Positions 1-5,546 of a stretch of DNA of 11,420 nucleotides are shown one piece after another (position 1 is the first letter of the stretch; each line of letters starts with the position of its first letter). The notes beneath the pieces are model-generated. The model was not told where the DNA came from. It saw nothing but the letters and a program-made list of their open reading frames with translations, and ran no database searches. The stretch lies in assembly GCA_902462035.1 (NCBI GenBank), contig CABQAC010000039.1, positions 1-11,420 on the forward strand. The letters are read 5' to 3'. A program made the translations under genes and the position numbers. This stretch comes from an uncultured Eubacteriales bacterium (lineage in GTDB: Bacteria; Bacillota; Clostridia; Oscillospirales; Acutalibacteraceae).

Positions 1-166
1 GTATTCCACCGGCTTTTTCGATTATCTGGATACCGGTGTGCTTGTGATCGAGTGGAGTGAAAACATCGAGCAAGCGCTGCCCCAAGGCGCTATAACCATC
101 ACGTTGGCGCAGGGGGAAGGGGAGAACGACCGGGTCGTTACCATAGAAAACGGAGGTCCCGCATGA
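1..166 (+). CDS. tsaE: TsaE, tRNA t6A biosynthesis ATPase (3' end only)
   Basis: Only the last 54 codons are present, read from base 2 to a TGA at 164-166; the 5' part lies outside the window. The visible C-terminus contains STGFFDYLDTGVLVIEWSEN, which matches the conserved end of TsaE (YjeE family), where the Gly-rich turn is followed by a beta strand ending in I-E-W. TsaE is the P-loop ATPase that acts with TsaB and TsaD in the cytoplasm to place the threonylcarbamoyl group on A37 of ANN-decoding tRNAs. Its Walker A motif would be upstream and cannot be seen. The stop overlaps the tsaB start as ATGA, so the two are translationally coupled, which supports the assignment. The protein tail after the IEW strand is family-typical. 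Confidence 0.88.
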   Translation, partial: YSTGFFDYLDTGVLVIEWSENIEQALPQGAITITLAQGEGENDRVVTIENGGPA

Positions 167-861
167 AAATTTTGGCATTAGAATCCTCTGCAGCGGCGGC
201 ATCCGCCGCTATTCTGGAGGACGAAACCATTTTGGCCGAGGCTTACTGCAACGCCGGGCTGACCCACAGCCAAACACTTGCGCCCATGGCGGCGCAAGTG
301 CTTGCATTGTCCCGCGTTTCCCTGGGGGAAATCGACGGGTTTGCCGTCACCACCGGTCCGGGCTCCTTTACCGGCGTGCGCATCGGCGTATCCGCAACCA
401 AAGGGCTTGCGTTTGACACGCAGAAGCCGTGCGTGGCGGTATCCACCTTGGAAGCCATCGCTGAACCGTTCCGGGATCAAGACGTAACCGTTTGCGCGGT
501 GATGGACGCGCGCTGCAATCAATTCTATCAATCGTTTTTCTGTTGCGGCGGGGGAATGGTCCGACGGCAAACCGAAGACCGTGCCATTGGACTTGACCAG
601 CTTAAAGCGGAAATCGAACAAAAAAACGCGCCGGTTTTACTTGCGGGGGATGGGGCCGCCTTGGCCTACCGGCTGCTCGGGTTGCCAGGCTGCAGCGTAG
701 CGCCGCCTGGGCTGCGGTACCAGCGGGCCTCTTCGGCCGGGCTGGTGGCGCTCCGCCGTTACCGGAACGGAAACTTTGTCCTGGCGGAACAATTAACGCC
801 GGTTTACCTGCGTCCGCCCCAGGCAGAGCGGGAACTGGCGAAGAAAAAGAAAAATCAATAA
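163..861 (+). CDS. tsaB: TsaB, tRNA threonylcarbamoyladenosine biosynthesis protein
   Basis: The 232-residue protein has the usual TsaB (YeaZ) length. It is an inactive ASKHA-fold relative of TsaD that scaffolds the TsaB-TsaD-TsaE complex making t6A37 on tRNA in the cytoplasm. The N-terminus MKILALESSA is the first ASKHA strand. The family hallmark TTGPGSFTGVRIGVSATKGL lies at about residues 63-82, and the tail has the usual P-V-Y-L-R-x-x-x-A-E motif before a lysine-rich end. The start is the ATG that overlaps the tsaE stop (ATGA), with GGAGG at 152-156 suitably placed upstream. rpiB follows after 27 bases. In many Firmicutes tsaB is followed by rimI and tsaD; neither is here. The family call is secure. 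Confidence 0.93.
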   Translation: MKILALESSAAAASAAILEDETILAEAYCNAGLTHSQTLAPMAAQVLALSRVSLGEIDGFAVTTGPGSFTGVRIGVSATKGLAFDTQKPCVAVSTLEAIAEPFRDQDVTVCAVMDARCNQFYQSFFCCGGGMVRRQTEDRAIGLDQLKAEIEQKNAPVLLAGDGAALAYRLLGLPGCSVAPPGLRYQRASSAGLVALRRYRNGNFVLAEQLTPVYLRPPQAERELAKKKKNQ

Positions 862-888
862 ATCCAAACAAGAAAGGAATGCTTTGAA

Positions 889-1332
889 ATGATAGCCATT
901 GGGTGTGATCACGGCGGTTTTGAATTGAAAAACGCCGTCAAAGAATATTTGGATCAAAACCATATTGAATATAAGGATTTTGGAACGTTTAACGGGGAAT
1001 CGGTGGATTACGCGCCGATTGCCGCTAAAGTGTGCAAAGCGGTGGTTGCGGGCACTTATGAAAAAGGTCTGCTGTTCTGCGGCACCGGGGTCGGTATCTC
1101 CATTGCCGCCAACAAGGTCAAAGGAATCCGGGCCGCCTGCTGTTCCGACGCCTACAGCGCCGAATATACCCGCCGTCATAACGACGCGAATGTCCTTTGC
1201 CTGGGCGGCCGGGTGGTAACCCCGGAAAAAGCGGTGGAATTGGTTCGGCTGTTTTTGAACACGCCCTTCGAGGGGGGGCGCCATGCCCGCAGAATCGCTC
1301 AAATTTCCGCGATCGAGAACGGCGAATTGTAA
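889..1332 (+). CDS. rpiB: Ribose-5-phosphate isomerase B
   Basis: This 147-residue protein interconverts ribose 5-phosphate and ribulose 5-phosphate in the non-oxidative pentose phosphate pathway. It has the full RpiB/LacAB layout: the N-terminal phosphate-binding GCDHGGFELK (Asp7, His8), the active-site segment LLFCGTGVGISIAANK with the catalytic Cys at 64, and RRHNDANVLCLGGR with His97, the counterpart of the ring-opening His of E. coli RpiB. Length is typical (about 145-150). A GAAAGGA ribosome site at 872-878 stands 10 bases before the ATG. It is 27 bases after tsaB, so probably cotranscribed, and the unit ends at the hairpin at 1351-1393. LacA/LacB or sugar-phosphate isomerases of the same family are less likely given the absence of sugar-catabolic neighbours. 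Confidence 0.93.
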   Translation: MIAIGCDHGGFELKNAVKEYLDQNHIEYKDFGTFNGESVDYAPIAAKVCKAVVAGTYEKGLLFCGTGVGISIAANKVKGIRAACCSDAYSAEYTRRHNDANVLCLGGRVVTPEKAVELVRLFLNTPFEGGRHARRIAQISAIENGEL

Positions 1333-1350
1333 AATAGGATGACACTCATG

Positions 1351-1393
1351 CAACAAAAAAGAACGGCTGAAATTCAGCCGTTCTTTTTTGTTG
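1351..1393. terminator. Bidirectional rho-independent terminator between rpiB and lysC
   Basis: Two perfectly complementary 21-base arms (1351-1371 and 1373-1393) flank a single centre base at 1372. The core GAACGGCTGAA pairs with TTCAGCCGTTC, and the outer arms supply an A-run on one side and a T-run (TTCTTTTTTG) on the other. Read from either strand this is a GC-rich stem followed by U-rich RNA. It sits 18 bases after the rpiB stop and 9 bases after the lysC stop, so it can end both converging transcripts. Confidence 0.93.
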
Positions 1394-1402
1394 TTTTATC
1401 AT

Positions 1403-1876
1403 TTATAATTCCGGTAAAAAAGCGTTGTGGATAGCGGAAACCGCGCGGTCCGCATCGCTGCGGGAAATTAAGACAGACACTTTGATTTCGCTGGTAGCGA
1501 TCATTTGGATATTGACTTGGGCGCTGTACAAAGCTTCGAACATCCGGGACGCCACACCCGCGTGGGTTTCCATGCCAGCGCCCACAATCGACACTTTTGC
1601 CACATCCTCGTCGTACACAACCTTGGCGCCCAACGCATCCATGGCGGGCTCCAGAATCGCAATAGCGGCCTTTAAATTCGCGGCGGCAACCGTAAAGGAG
1701 ATATCTTTGGTTCCGTCACGGCCAACCGACTGCAGGATGATGTCCACGTTAATCTCTTTGGCCGACAGCAGGGAAAAAATCTTAAACGCGATTCCCGGTT
1801 CATCCGGCACGCCCACTATCGAAATTCTCGCTACATTGGCATCCTTTGCCACACCGCTGATCAACATTTTCTCCAT
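1403..1876 (-). CDS. Putative internally initiated beta subunit of aspartate kinase
   Basis: Inside lysC and in the same frame, an ATG at 1876 (codon 246, Met of KMEKML) is preceded by a full AGGAGG at 1885-1890 with an 8-base spacer. Translation from here gives 157 residues containing only the two ACT domains. In B. subtilis aspartokinase II the same arrangement is established: a 163-residue beta subunit is made from an internal start about 246 codons into a 408-codon gene, and alpha2beta2 forms. The position, domain content and ribosome site all match. That the subunit is made in this organism is inferred, since the sequence shows only the signals. Confidence 0.6.
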   Translation of the reverse strand: MEKMLISGVAKDANVARISIVGVPDEPGIAFKIFSLLSAKEINVDIILQSVGRDGTKDISFTVAAANLKAAIAILEPAMDALGAKVVYDEDVAKVSIVGAGMETHAGVASRMFEALYSAQVNIQMIATSEIKVSVLISRSDADRAVSAIHNAFLPEL

Positions 1877-2611
1877 CTTTCCTGCCTCCTTCACAATTGT
1901 GCCCGGAACACGCTTCAGGCTGGAGCAAACCTCCAGCTCCACGTTGTATTTTTTTGCCATTTCTACCGAACGGTTGTTGAGAACCTGCGCTCCCAGCGTT
2001 GCCAATTCCAGCATCTCGTCATAAGAGATCACATCCAGTTTGCGGGCGTTGGGAACCTTGCGGGGATCGGCGGTAAACACGCCTTCAACATCAGTATAGA
2101 TCTGGCACGAATCGGCGTGCATCACAGCTGCAATGGCAACGGCACTGGTATCGGAACCGCCGCGGCCCAGGGTTGTCATATCGTCGTAGCGGTTCAAGCC
2201 CTGAAATCCGGTTACCACCACGATATTATGCTTGGCGATTTCCGACTTCAGCCGGTCGGTATCCACCTGTTTGATGCGCGCGCTGCCGTAAACCGTATTG
2301 GTCTGGAATCCGGCCTGCCAGCCCAACAGCGAAATCACCGGAAACCCCAGCTTTTGTATCGCCATAGCCAGCAGTGATGCCGATATTTGTTCCCCAGCGG
2401 TCAGCAGCATATCCATCTCCCGTTTTGAAGCGTCGGGGTTAATTTCATTGGCTTTTTCGATCAAGTCGTCGGTGGTATCGCCCTGCGCGGATACGACTAC
2501 AATGACGTCATGCCCTTTTTGATAGGTGGAGGTCACGATATCCGCCACATTGAAAACCCTTTCCGCATTGGCGACTGAACTGCCCCCGAATTTCTGCACA
2601 ATTAAGCTCAT
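1403..2611 (-). CDS. lysC: Aspartate kinase, lysine/threonine-pathway type
   Basis: This 402-residue monofunctional aspartokinase phosphorylates aspartate, the first step to lysine, threonine and methionine. The kinase domain (about 1-240) begins with KFGGSSV (7-13) and contains the aspartate-site segment LLTAGEQIS (69-77), TLGRGGSDTSA (147-157) and the nucleotide-site YTDVEGVFTADPR (172-184). Two ACT domains follow (about 262-330 and 337-402), the first with the SVGRDGTKDISFTV effector-site segment. The length is close to B. subtilis LysC (408). An AAAGGGTGG ribosome site lies 8 bases before the ATG, and thrB ends 22 bases upstream, so it is the last gene of the operon. No L-box riboswitch is seen nearby. 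An internal start at codon 246 is listed separately. Confidence 0.94.
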   Translation of the reverse strand: MSLIVQKFGGSSVANAERVFNVADIVTSTYQKGHDVIVVVSAQGDTTDDLIEKANEINPDASKREMDMLLTAGEQISASLLAMAIQKLGFPVISLLGWQAGFQTNTVYGSARIKQVDTDRLKSEIAKHNIVVVTGFQGLNRYDDMTTLGRGGSDTSAVAIAAVMHADSCQIYTDVEGVFTADPRKVPNARKLDVISYDEMLELATLGAQVLNNRSVEMAKKYNVELEVCSSLKRVPGTIVKEAGKMEKMLISGVAKDANVARISIVGVPDEPGIAFKIFSLLSAKEINVDIILQSVGRDGTKDISFTVAAANLKAAIAILEPAMDALGAKVVYDEDVAKVSIVGAGMETHAGVASRMFEALYSAQVNIQMIATSEIKVSVLISRSDADRAVSAIHNAFLPEL

Positions 2612-2633
2612 ACTTTTGTTCCACCCTTTCGAA

Positions 2634-3530
2634 TCAGTCGATATAAACAGCCGCGCCGGTGGTATCGTTGCTCAGGATTTCCAAACGCCAGTCCAGAATT
2701 CCTTTTTCCTCCAGCCGCGGGATCGCGTATTGGCGGAAGGTTTCCGCCACATCCTCCCCGATAATAGCGATGATGGACGGGCCGGCGCCGCTGATATATG
2801 TACCGTAGGACCCCAGCTCGTAGGTTATGCGGAACACTTGCTCCATCCCGGGAATAAAGTGGGCGCGGTAGGGCTGGTGCAGCGTGTCCTGAACCGCAAC
2901 CCGCAGGTTTTCCAAACTGCCGGAAAACAGGGAAGCGGTGATGAGTGCCGAACGCGACAAATTATAAACCGCGTTTTCCCGCGAGACCTCTTGGGGCAGC
3001 ACACCCCGGGCCACTTCGGTTTTGAGTTCAAATGGGGGAATCAGCACGGCAAAACGGATTTTTTCCGCCACCGGCACACTCACGCTGTAAACCCGTCCAT
3101 TTTCCACTGCGGAGGCCACCAATCCGCCCAGAACGGCTGGGGTTGTATTGTCCGGATGCCCCTCGATACGATTGGCCAGATTGACGATATCGTTGGTGCC
3201 GAAGGGGCTGCCCAGCAGCCGGTTCGCCCCCAACAACCCCGCCACGATACATGCGGAACTGCTGCCCAGCCCGCGGGTCATGGGAATGCTGCTCTCCTGT
3301 TCCAGCCGCAGCCCCGGGAAGTGCGTACCGCATTCCTCGTACAGCTTTTTGGCCGCCCAATAAACGAGGTTGGAATCGTCTTGCGGGACCGCAAGCCCGT
3401 CCCGTGAGGAAATGAAAATGCCGTCTGATTCCTCCATCCAAACCTGATTATACAAGCTGAGCGCCAAACCCAGCGAATCAAAGCCAGAGCCGAGGTTGGC
3501 GCTGGTCGCCGGCACCCTTACTCTTATCAT
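2634..3530 (-). CDS. thrB: Homoserine kinase (GHMP family)
   Basis: This 298-residue cytoplasmic enzyme phosphorylates homoserine to O-phosphohomoserine, the substrate of threonine synthase. The three GHMP signatures are in order: N-terminal VRVPATSANLGSGFDSLGLA (4-23), the ATP-binding loop PMTRGLGSSSACIVAG (83-98) and the C-terminal GTYISGAGPSIIAI (243-256). RIEGHPDN (121-128) carries the family's metal/phosphate-site Glu and Asp. Length is normal (about 300). GGGAG ribosome-site sequence precedes the ATG, and hom ends 21 bases upstream. No thrC for the next step is in the window, so threonine synthase must be encoded elsewhere if the pathway is complete. Other GHMP kinases (mevalonate, shikimate) are unlikely given the hom and lysC neighbours and the homoserine-kinase-type PATSANLGSGFD. 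Confidence 0.95.
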   Translation of the reverse strand: MIRVRVPATSANLGSGFDSLGLALSLYNQVWMEESDGIFISSRDGLAVPQDDSNLVYWAAKKLYEECGTHFPGLRLEQESSIPMTRGLGSSSACIVAGLLGANRLLGSPFGTNDIVNLANRIEGHPDNTTPAVLGGLVASAVENGRVYSVSVPVAEKIRFAVLIPPFELKTEVARGVLPQEVSRENAVYNLSRSALITASLFSGSLENLRVAVQDTLHQPYRAHFIPGMEQVFRITYELGSYGTYISGAGPSIIAIIGEDVAETFRQYAIPRLEEKGILDWRLEILSNDTTGAAVYID

Positions 3531-3551
3531 GTTCTCCCTCTCCCGGTTGTA

Positions 3552-4793
3552 TTAAAAAGATCCGATGCGGATTTTGCTCAAAATCTGAGCACCCTCGGCC
3601 CGCAGCAATTCTTCCTGTGCCAACAAGTCGCGTTCCTTTTTAAAAGGCGTCACAAAGGCATGTTCGCCGGCAGGTGCGCCGGCGCGGGACAGAACCGTTA
3701 CGTTTCCGAACAGGTCCCGCAGCTTCGCGCACAGGACCTCCGGCGTACAGCAAACACGATAGTACATCCGGGTCTCGGTATCGCGGTAATCTTCCACATA
3801 ATCCGCAAAACCCTCGGACCAATCCAAATACTTTCTGGCGTCCAAGTGCTTCACACAGTCGATCACATCGGCCACCACAGCGCTGGCTGTGGGCATTTTT
3901 CCCGCCCCCTTGCCATAAAACAGTACGTCGCCGGTTGCGTCGCCGGAAACCATAATGGCGTTGAACACATCGTCCACGTTGGACAGCTGGCTGCTTTTGG
4001 GCAGGAAGAAGGGGGCCACCAACGCGGTAATCTTCCCATTGTTCAGCGGTTTGGTATAGCCGATCAATTTTATCACGCTATCCATAGAAGCGGCATATTC
4101 CACGTCTGCTAGGGTTACCTTCGAAATCCCCTCGGTATGCACCTGTTCCGGGTACACATGCTTTCCAAAAGCCAAAGATGCCAGGATGCAGATCTTGCGG
4201 CATGCGTCATGCCCCTCCACATCGGCAGCCGGGTTCCGCTCGGCATATCCCAGTTTCTGCGCGAGCGCCAGCGCGTCCTCGAAGGACATTTGTTCCCGGA
4301 TCATCTTAGTCAGAATAAAATTGGTGGTACCGTTCAAGATACCGGCTATCTGGCAGACCTCGTTGGCGGCCAGGCACTGGCTTAAGGGGCGGATGATAGG
4401 AATACCGCCGCCCACGCTGGCCTCGAACAGGAAGTTCACATTATGCGCGGAAGCGGTTTTCAGCAGATCAGCGCCCTTTGCGGCCACCAATTCTTTGTTA
4501 GAGGTCACAACGCTTTTTCCGGCCTCCAAACACAGCTTTACATAATCATACGCGGGCTTCAAACCGCCCATGACCTCCACCACGATCTTCACTTCCGGAT
4601 CCTGCAAAATCACATTAAAATCCTTCACGAAGCGGTCCGCGAACGGACTGTCCGGAAAATCACGCAAATCGAGAATGTATTTGATGCGAATTTCCTCCCG
4701 GGCGCGGGAAGCGATGCTTTCCCGGTGGGATGCGAGCAATTCCACCACGCCGGAACCGACCACGCCGTGCCCCATGACTGCGACCTGTACCAT
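3552..4793 (-). CDS. hom: Homoserine dehydrogenase with a divergent C-terminal ACT-like region
   Basis: This 413-residue enzyme reduces aspartate semialdehyde to homoserine with NAD(P)H. The Rossmann loop GHGVVGSG is at 8-15, followed by VVTSNKELVA (95-104) and the substrate-domain NGTTNFILTKM (154-164). GYAERNPAADVEGHDACRK (182-200) supplies the Glu185, Asp196 and Lys200 that correspond to the catalytic residues of yeast Hom6. Residues 342-413 occupy the place of the regulatory ACT domain, but are short and lack the usual D-x-P-G-V-L turn (here CTPEVL). An AAGGAG site lies a few bases before the ATG. It follows the pheB-like gene by 42 bases and precedes thrB by 21, inside one operon. Enzyme identity is secure; feedback behaviour is not predictable from sequence. 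Confidence 0.95.
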   Translation of the reverse strand: MVQVAVMGHGVVGSGVVELLASHRESIASRAREEIRIKYILDLRDFPDSPFADRFVKDFNVILQDPEVKIVVEVMGGLKPAYDYVKLCLEAGKSVVTSNKELVAAKGADLLKTASAHNVNFLFEASVGGGIPIIRPLSQCLAANEVCQIAGILNGTTNFILTKMIREQMSFEDALALAQKLGYAERNPAADVEGHDACRKICILASLAFGKHVYPEQVHTEGISKVTLADVEYAASMDSVIKLIGYTKPLNNGKITALVAPFFLPKSSQLSNVDDVFNAIMVSGDATGDVLFYGKGAGKMPTASAVVADVIDCVKHLDARKYLDWSEGFADYVEDYRDTETRMYYRVCCTPEVLCAKLRDLFGNVTVLSRAGAPAGEHAFVTPFKKERDLLAQEELLRAEGAQILSKIRIGSF

Positions 4794-4835
4794 AACAATC
4801 TCCTTTTCTGCACTGCAAATTTAAATCCCGGCTTT

Positions 4836-5279
4836 TTAATTGCCGGAGATGTTTTCAATGGTATTGACACCGGAAATGCGCCGCAACCGCTCTACCAATT
4901 CGTCCACGCCGATTTTCATCTGTTCAATATTGGCGGAAATCGAAACCGGCGCCAAACCAGAGATGGGAATGTTCTGATTGATGGTCAGAATATTGGCGCC
5001 CACATTGTAAAAAGCGGAAATAACAGACATCAAAACCCCCGGCTTATCCTGCAGCAGCGCATACAGCGAGATCATTCGCGTCGCGCTTGTTTCACTGTTG
5101 TAGGCATAAACCGCGTCTTTATACTTGTAAAAGGCACTGCGGGATATCCCGGCCATTCTGGCGGCCTCGGCGGCAGAGGAGGCCTTTCCAGCCGCAAGCA
5201 GCTGCTTTGCGTGAACGACGCGGGCAAAGACGTCGGGCAACACCGTTACATCGATTAGCAAAAATTTGCTTTTTCCCAA
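4836..5279 (-). CDS. PheB-like ACT-domain protein leading the hom-thrB-lysC operon
   Basis: From a TTG start at 5279 this is a 147-residue protein, the same length as B. subtilis PheB, and it aligns along its full length: N-terminal FLLIDVTVLPDVFARVVHAK, a helix-turn-helix-like segment (about 34-55) ending in SRSAFYKYKDAVY, then an ACT domain (about 68-143) with LQDKPGVLMSV. ACT domains bind amino acids. The PheB family is named from a neighbour of pheA and its biochemical role is not firmly established, so a regulatory role here is inferred. The TTG is preferred over an ATG at 5387 because the longer version would begin upstream of the operon's promoter (5322-5350), adds residues absent from the family, and a GGTGG ribosome-like site lies just before the TTG. 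Confidence 0.82.
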   Translation of the reverse strand: MGKSKFLLIDVTVLPDVFARVVHAKQLLAAGKASSAAEAARMAGISRSAFYKYKDAVYAYNSETSATRMISLYALLQDKPGVLMSVISAFYNVGANILTINQNIPISGLAPVSISANIEQMKIGVDELVERLRRISGVNTIENISGN

Positions 5280-5321
5280 GTGTGTCCACCACCTAAACAC
5301 GAGTGTTTTGCTACAAAGAAC

Positions 5322-5350
5322 ACTATACCATGGGTCTTCAGCGTCAACAA
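5322..5350 (-). promoter_or_regulatory. Sigma-A-like promoter of the pheB-like/hom/thrB/lysC operon
   Basis: On the minus strand TTGTTG (5345-5350) and TATAGT (5322-5327) are separated by exactly 17 bases. The -10 is one base from consensus; the -35 is weak beyond TTG. Transcription would start near 5315, giving a leader of about 36 bases before the TTG start, too short for a riboswitch or T-box. No second promoter was evident within the operon. Confidence 0.6.
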
Positions 5351-5365
5351 GAGCAGTATAACTTG

Positions 5366-5392
5366 ATATTTCGCAATATTTTGCCAATATTT
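5366..5392 (-). repeat. Three helically phased AAATATTG-type repeats upstream of the operon promoter
   Basis: On the minus strand AAATAT occurs at 5387-5392, 5376-5381 and 5366-5371, with steps of 11 and 10 bases. The first two copies extend to AAATATTGGC and AAATATTGCG. They lie about 51-77 bases upstream of the inferred transcription start, in an AT-rich stretch. They could be an UP-element or binding sites for a regulator, but chance in AT-rich DNA is possible. Confidence 0.45.
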
Positions 5393-5475
5393 AAAATTAT
5401 CTCACACATAATCAAAATTGCTCTCAATTTCGTTATGTTAAGTAATACGTCGGCTTGTTTTCGTGCAATTTTGCC

Positions 5476-5527
5476 AAAAAGGTGCGGGTTCCACAGGGGG
5501 ATCATGTGCCCGATCTGTGAAACCCGC
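5476..5527 (-). terminator. Rho-independent terminator of the penicillin-binding protein gene
   Basis: On the minus strand GCGGGTTTCACAG (5515-5527) pairs with CTGTGGAACCCGC (5484-5496), 13 pairs including one G-U, around an 18-base loop that can itself form a GGG/CCC pairing. The stem is followed by ACC and TTTTT (5476-5480). It starts 20 bases after the stop of the gene at 5547, which it would end. Confidence 0.85.
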
Positions 5528-5546
5528 CTATTAACCTAAAGTTTGT

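Noticed and set aside
178..621. Long antisense reading frames opposite tsaB, lysC, thrB, hom, the PBP gene and rnr
   Set aside because: They are shadows of the real genes: no ribosome sites, low-complexity or Arg/Pro/His-rich products and no family resemblance.
2612..2630. AGGGTGGAAC upstream of lysC resembles part of the T-box core sequence
   Set aside because: It lacks the CCGCG continuation, has no stem-loop I or terminator upstream, and is placed as the lysC ribosome site only 22 bases from thrB.
4828..4846. Small hairpin (CCGGC/GCCGG) overlapping the stop codon of the PheB-like gene
   Set aside because: The stem is only 5-6 pairs with no proper T-run, so it is not convincing as a terminator or attenuator.
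5280..5387. Longer N-terminus for the PheB-like protein from the ATG at 5387
   Set aside because: The extension lies across and upstream of the promoter and adds residues not found in the 147-residue family.
5303..5539. A 78-codon plus-strand reading frame in the intergenic region upstream of the PheB-like gene
   Set aside because: It starts at a GTG without a ribosome site, overlaps the minus-strand promoter and the PBP terminator, and its product resembles nothing I recognise.
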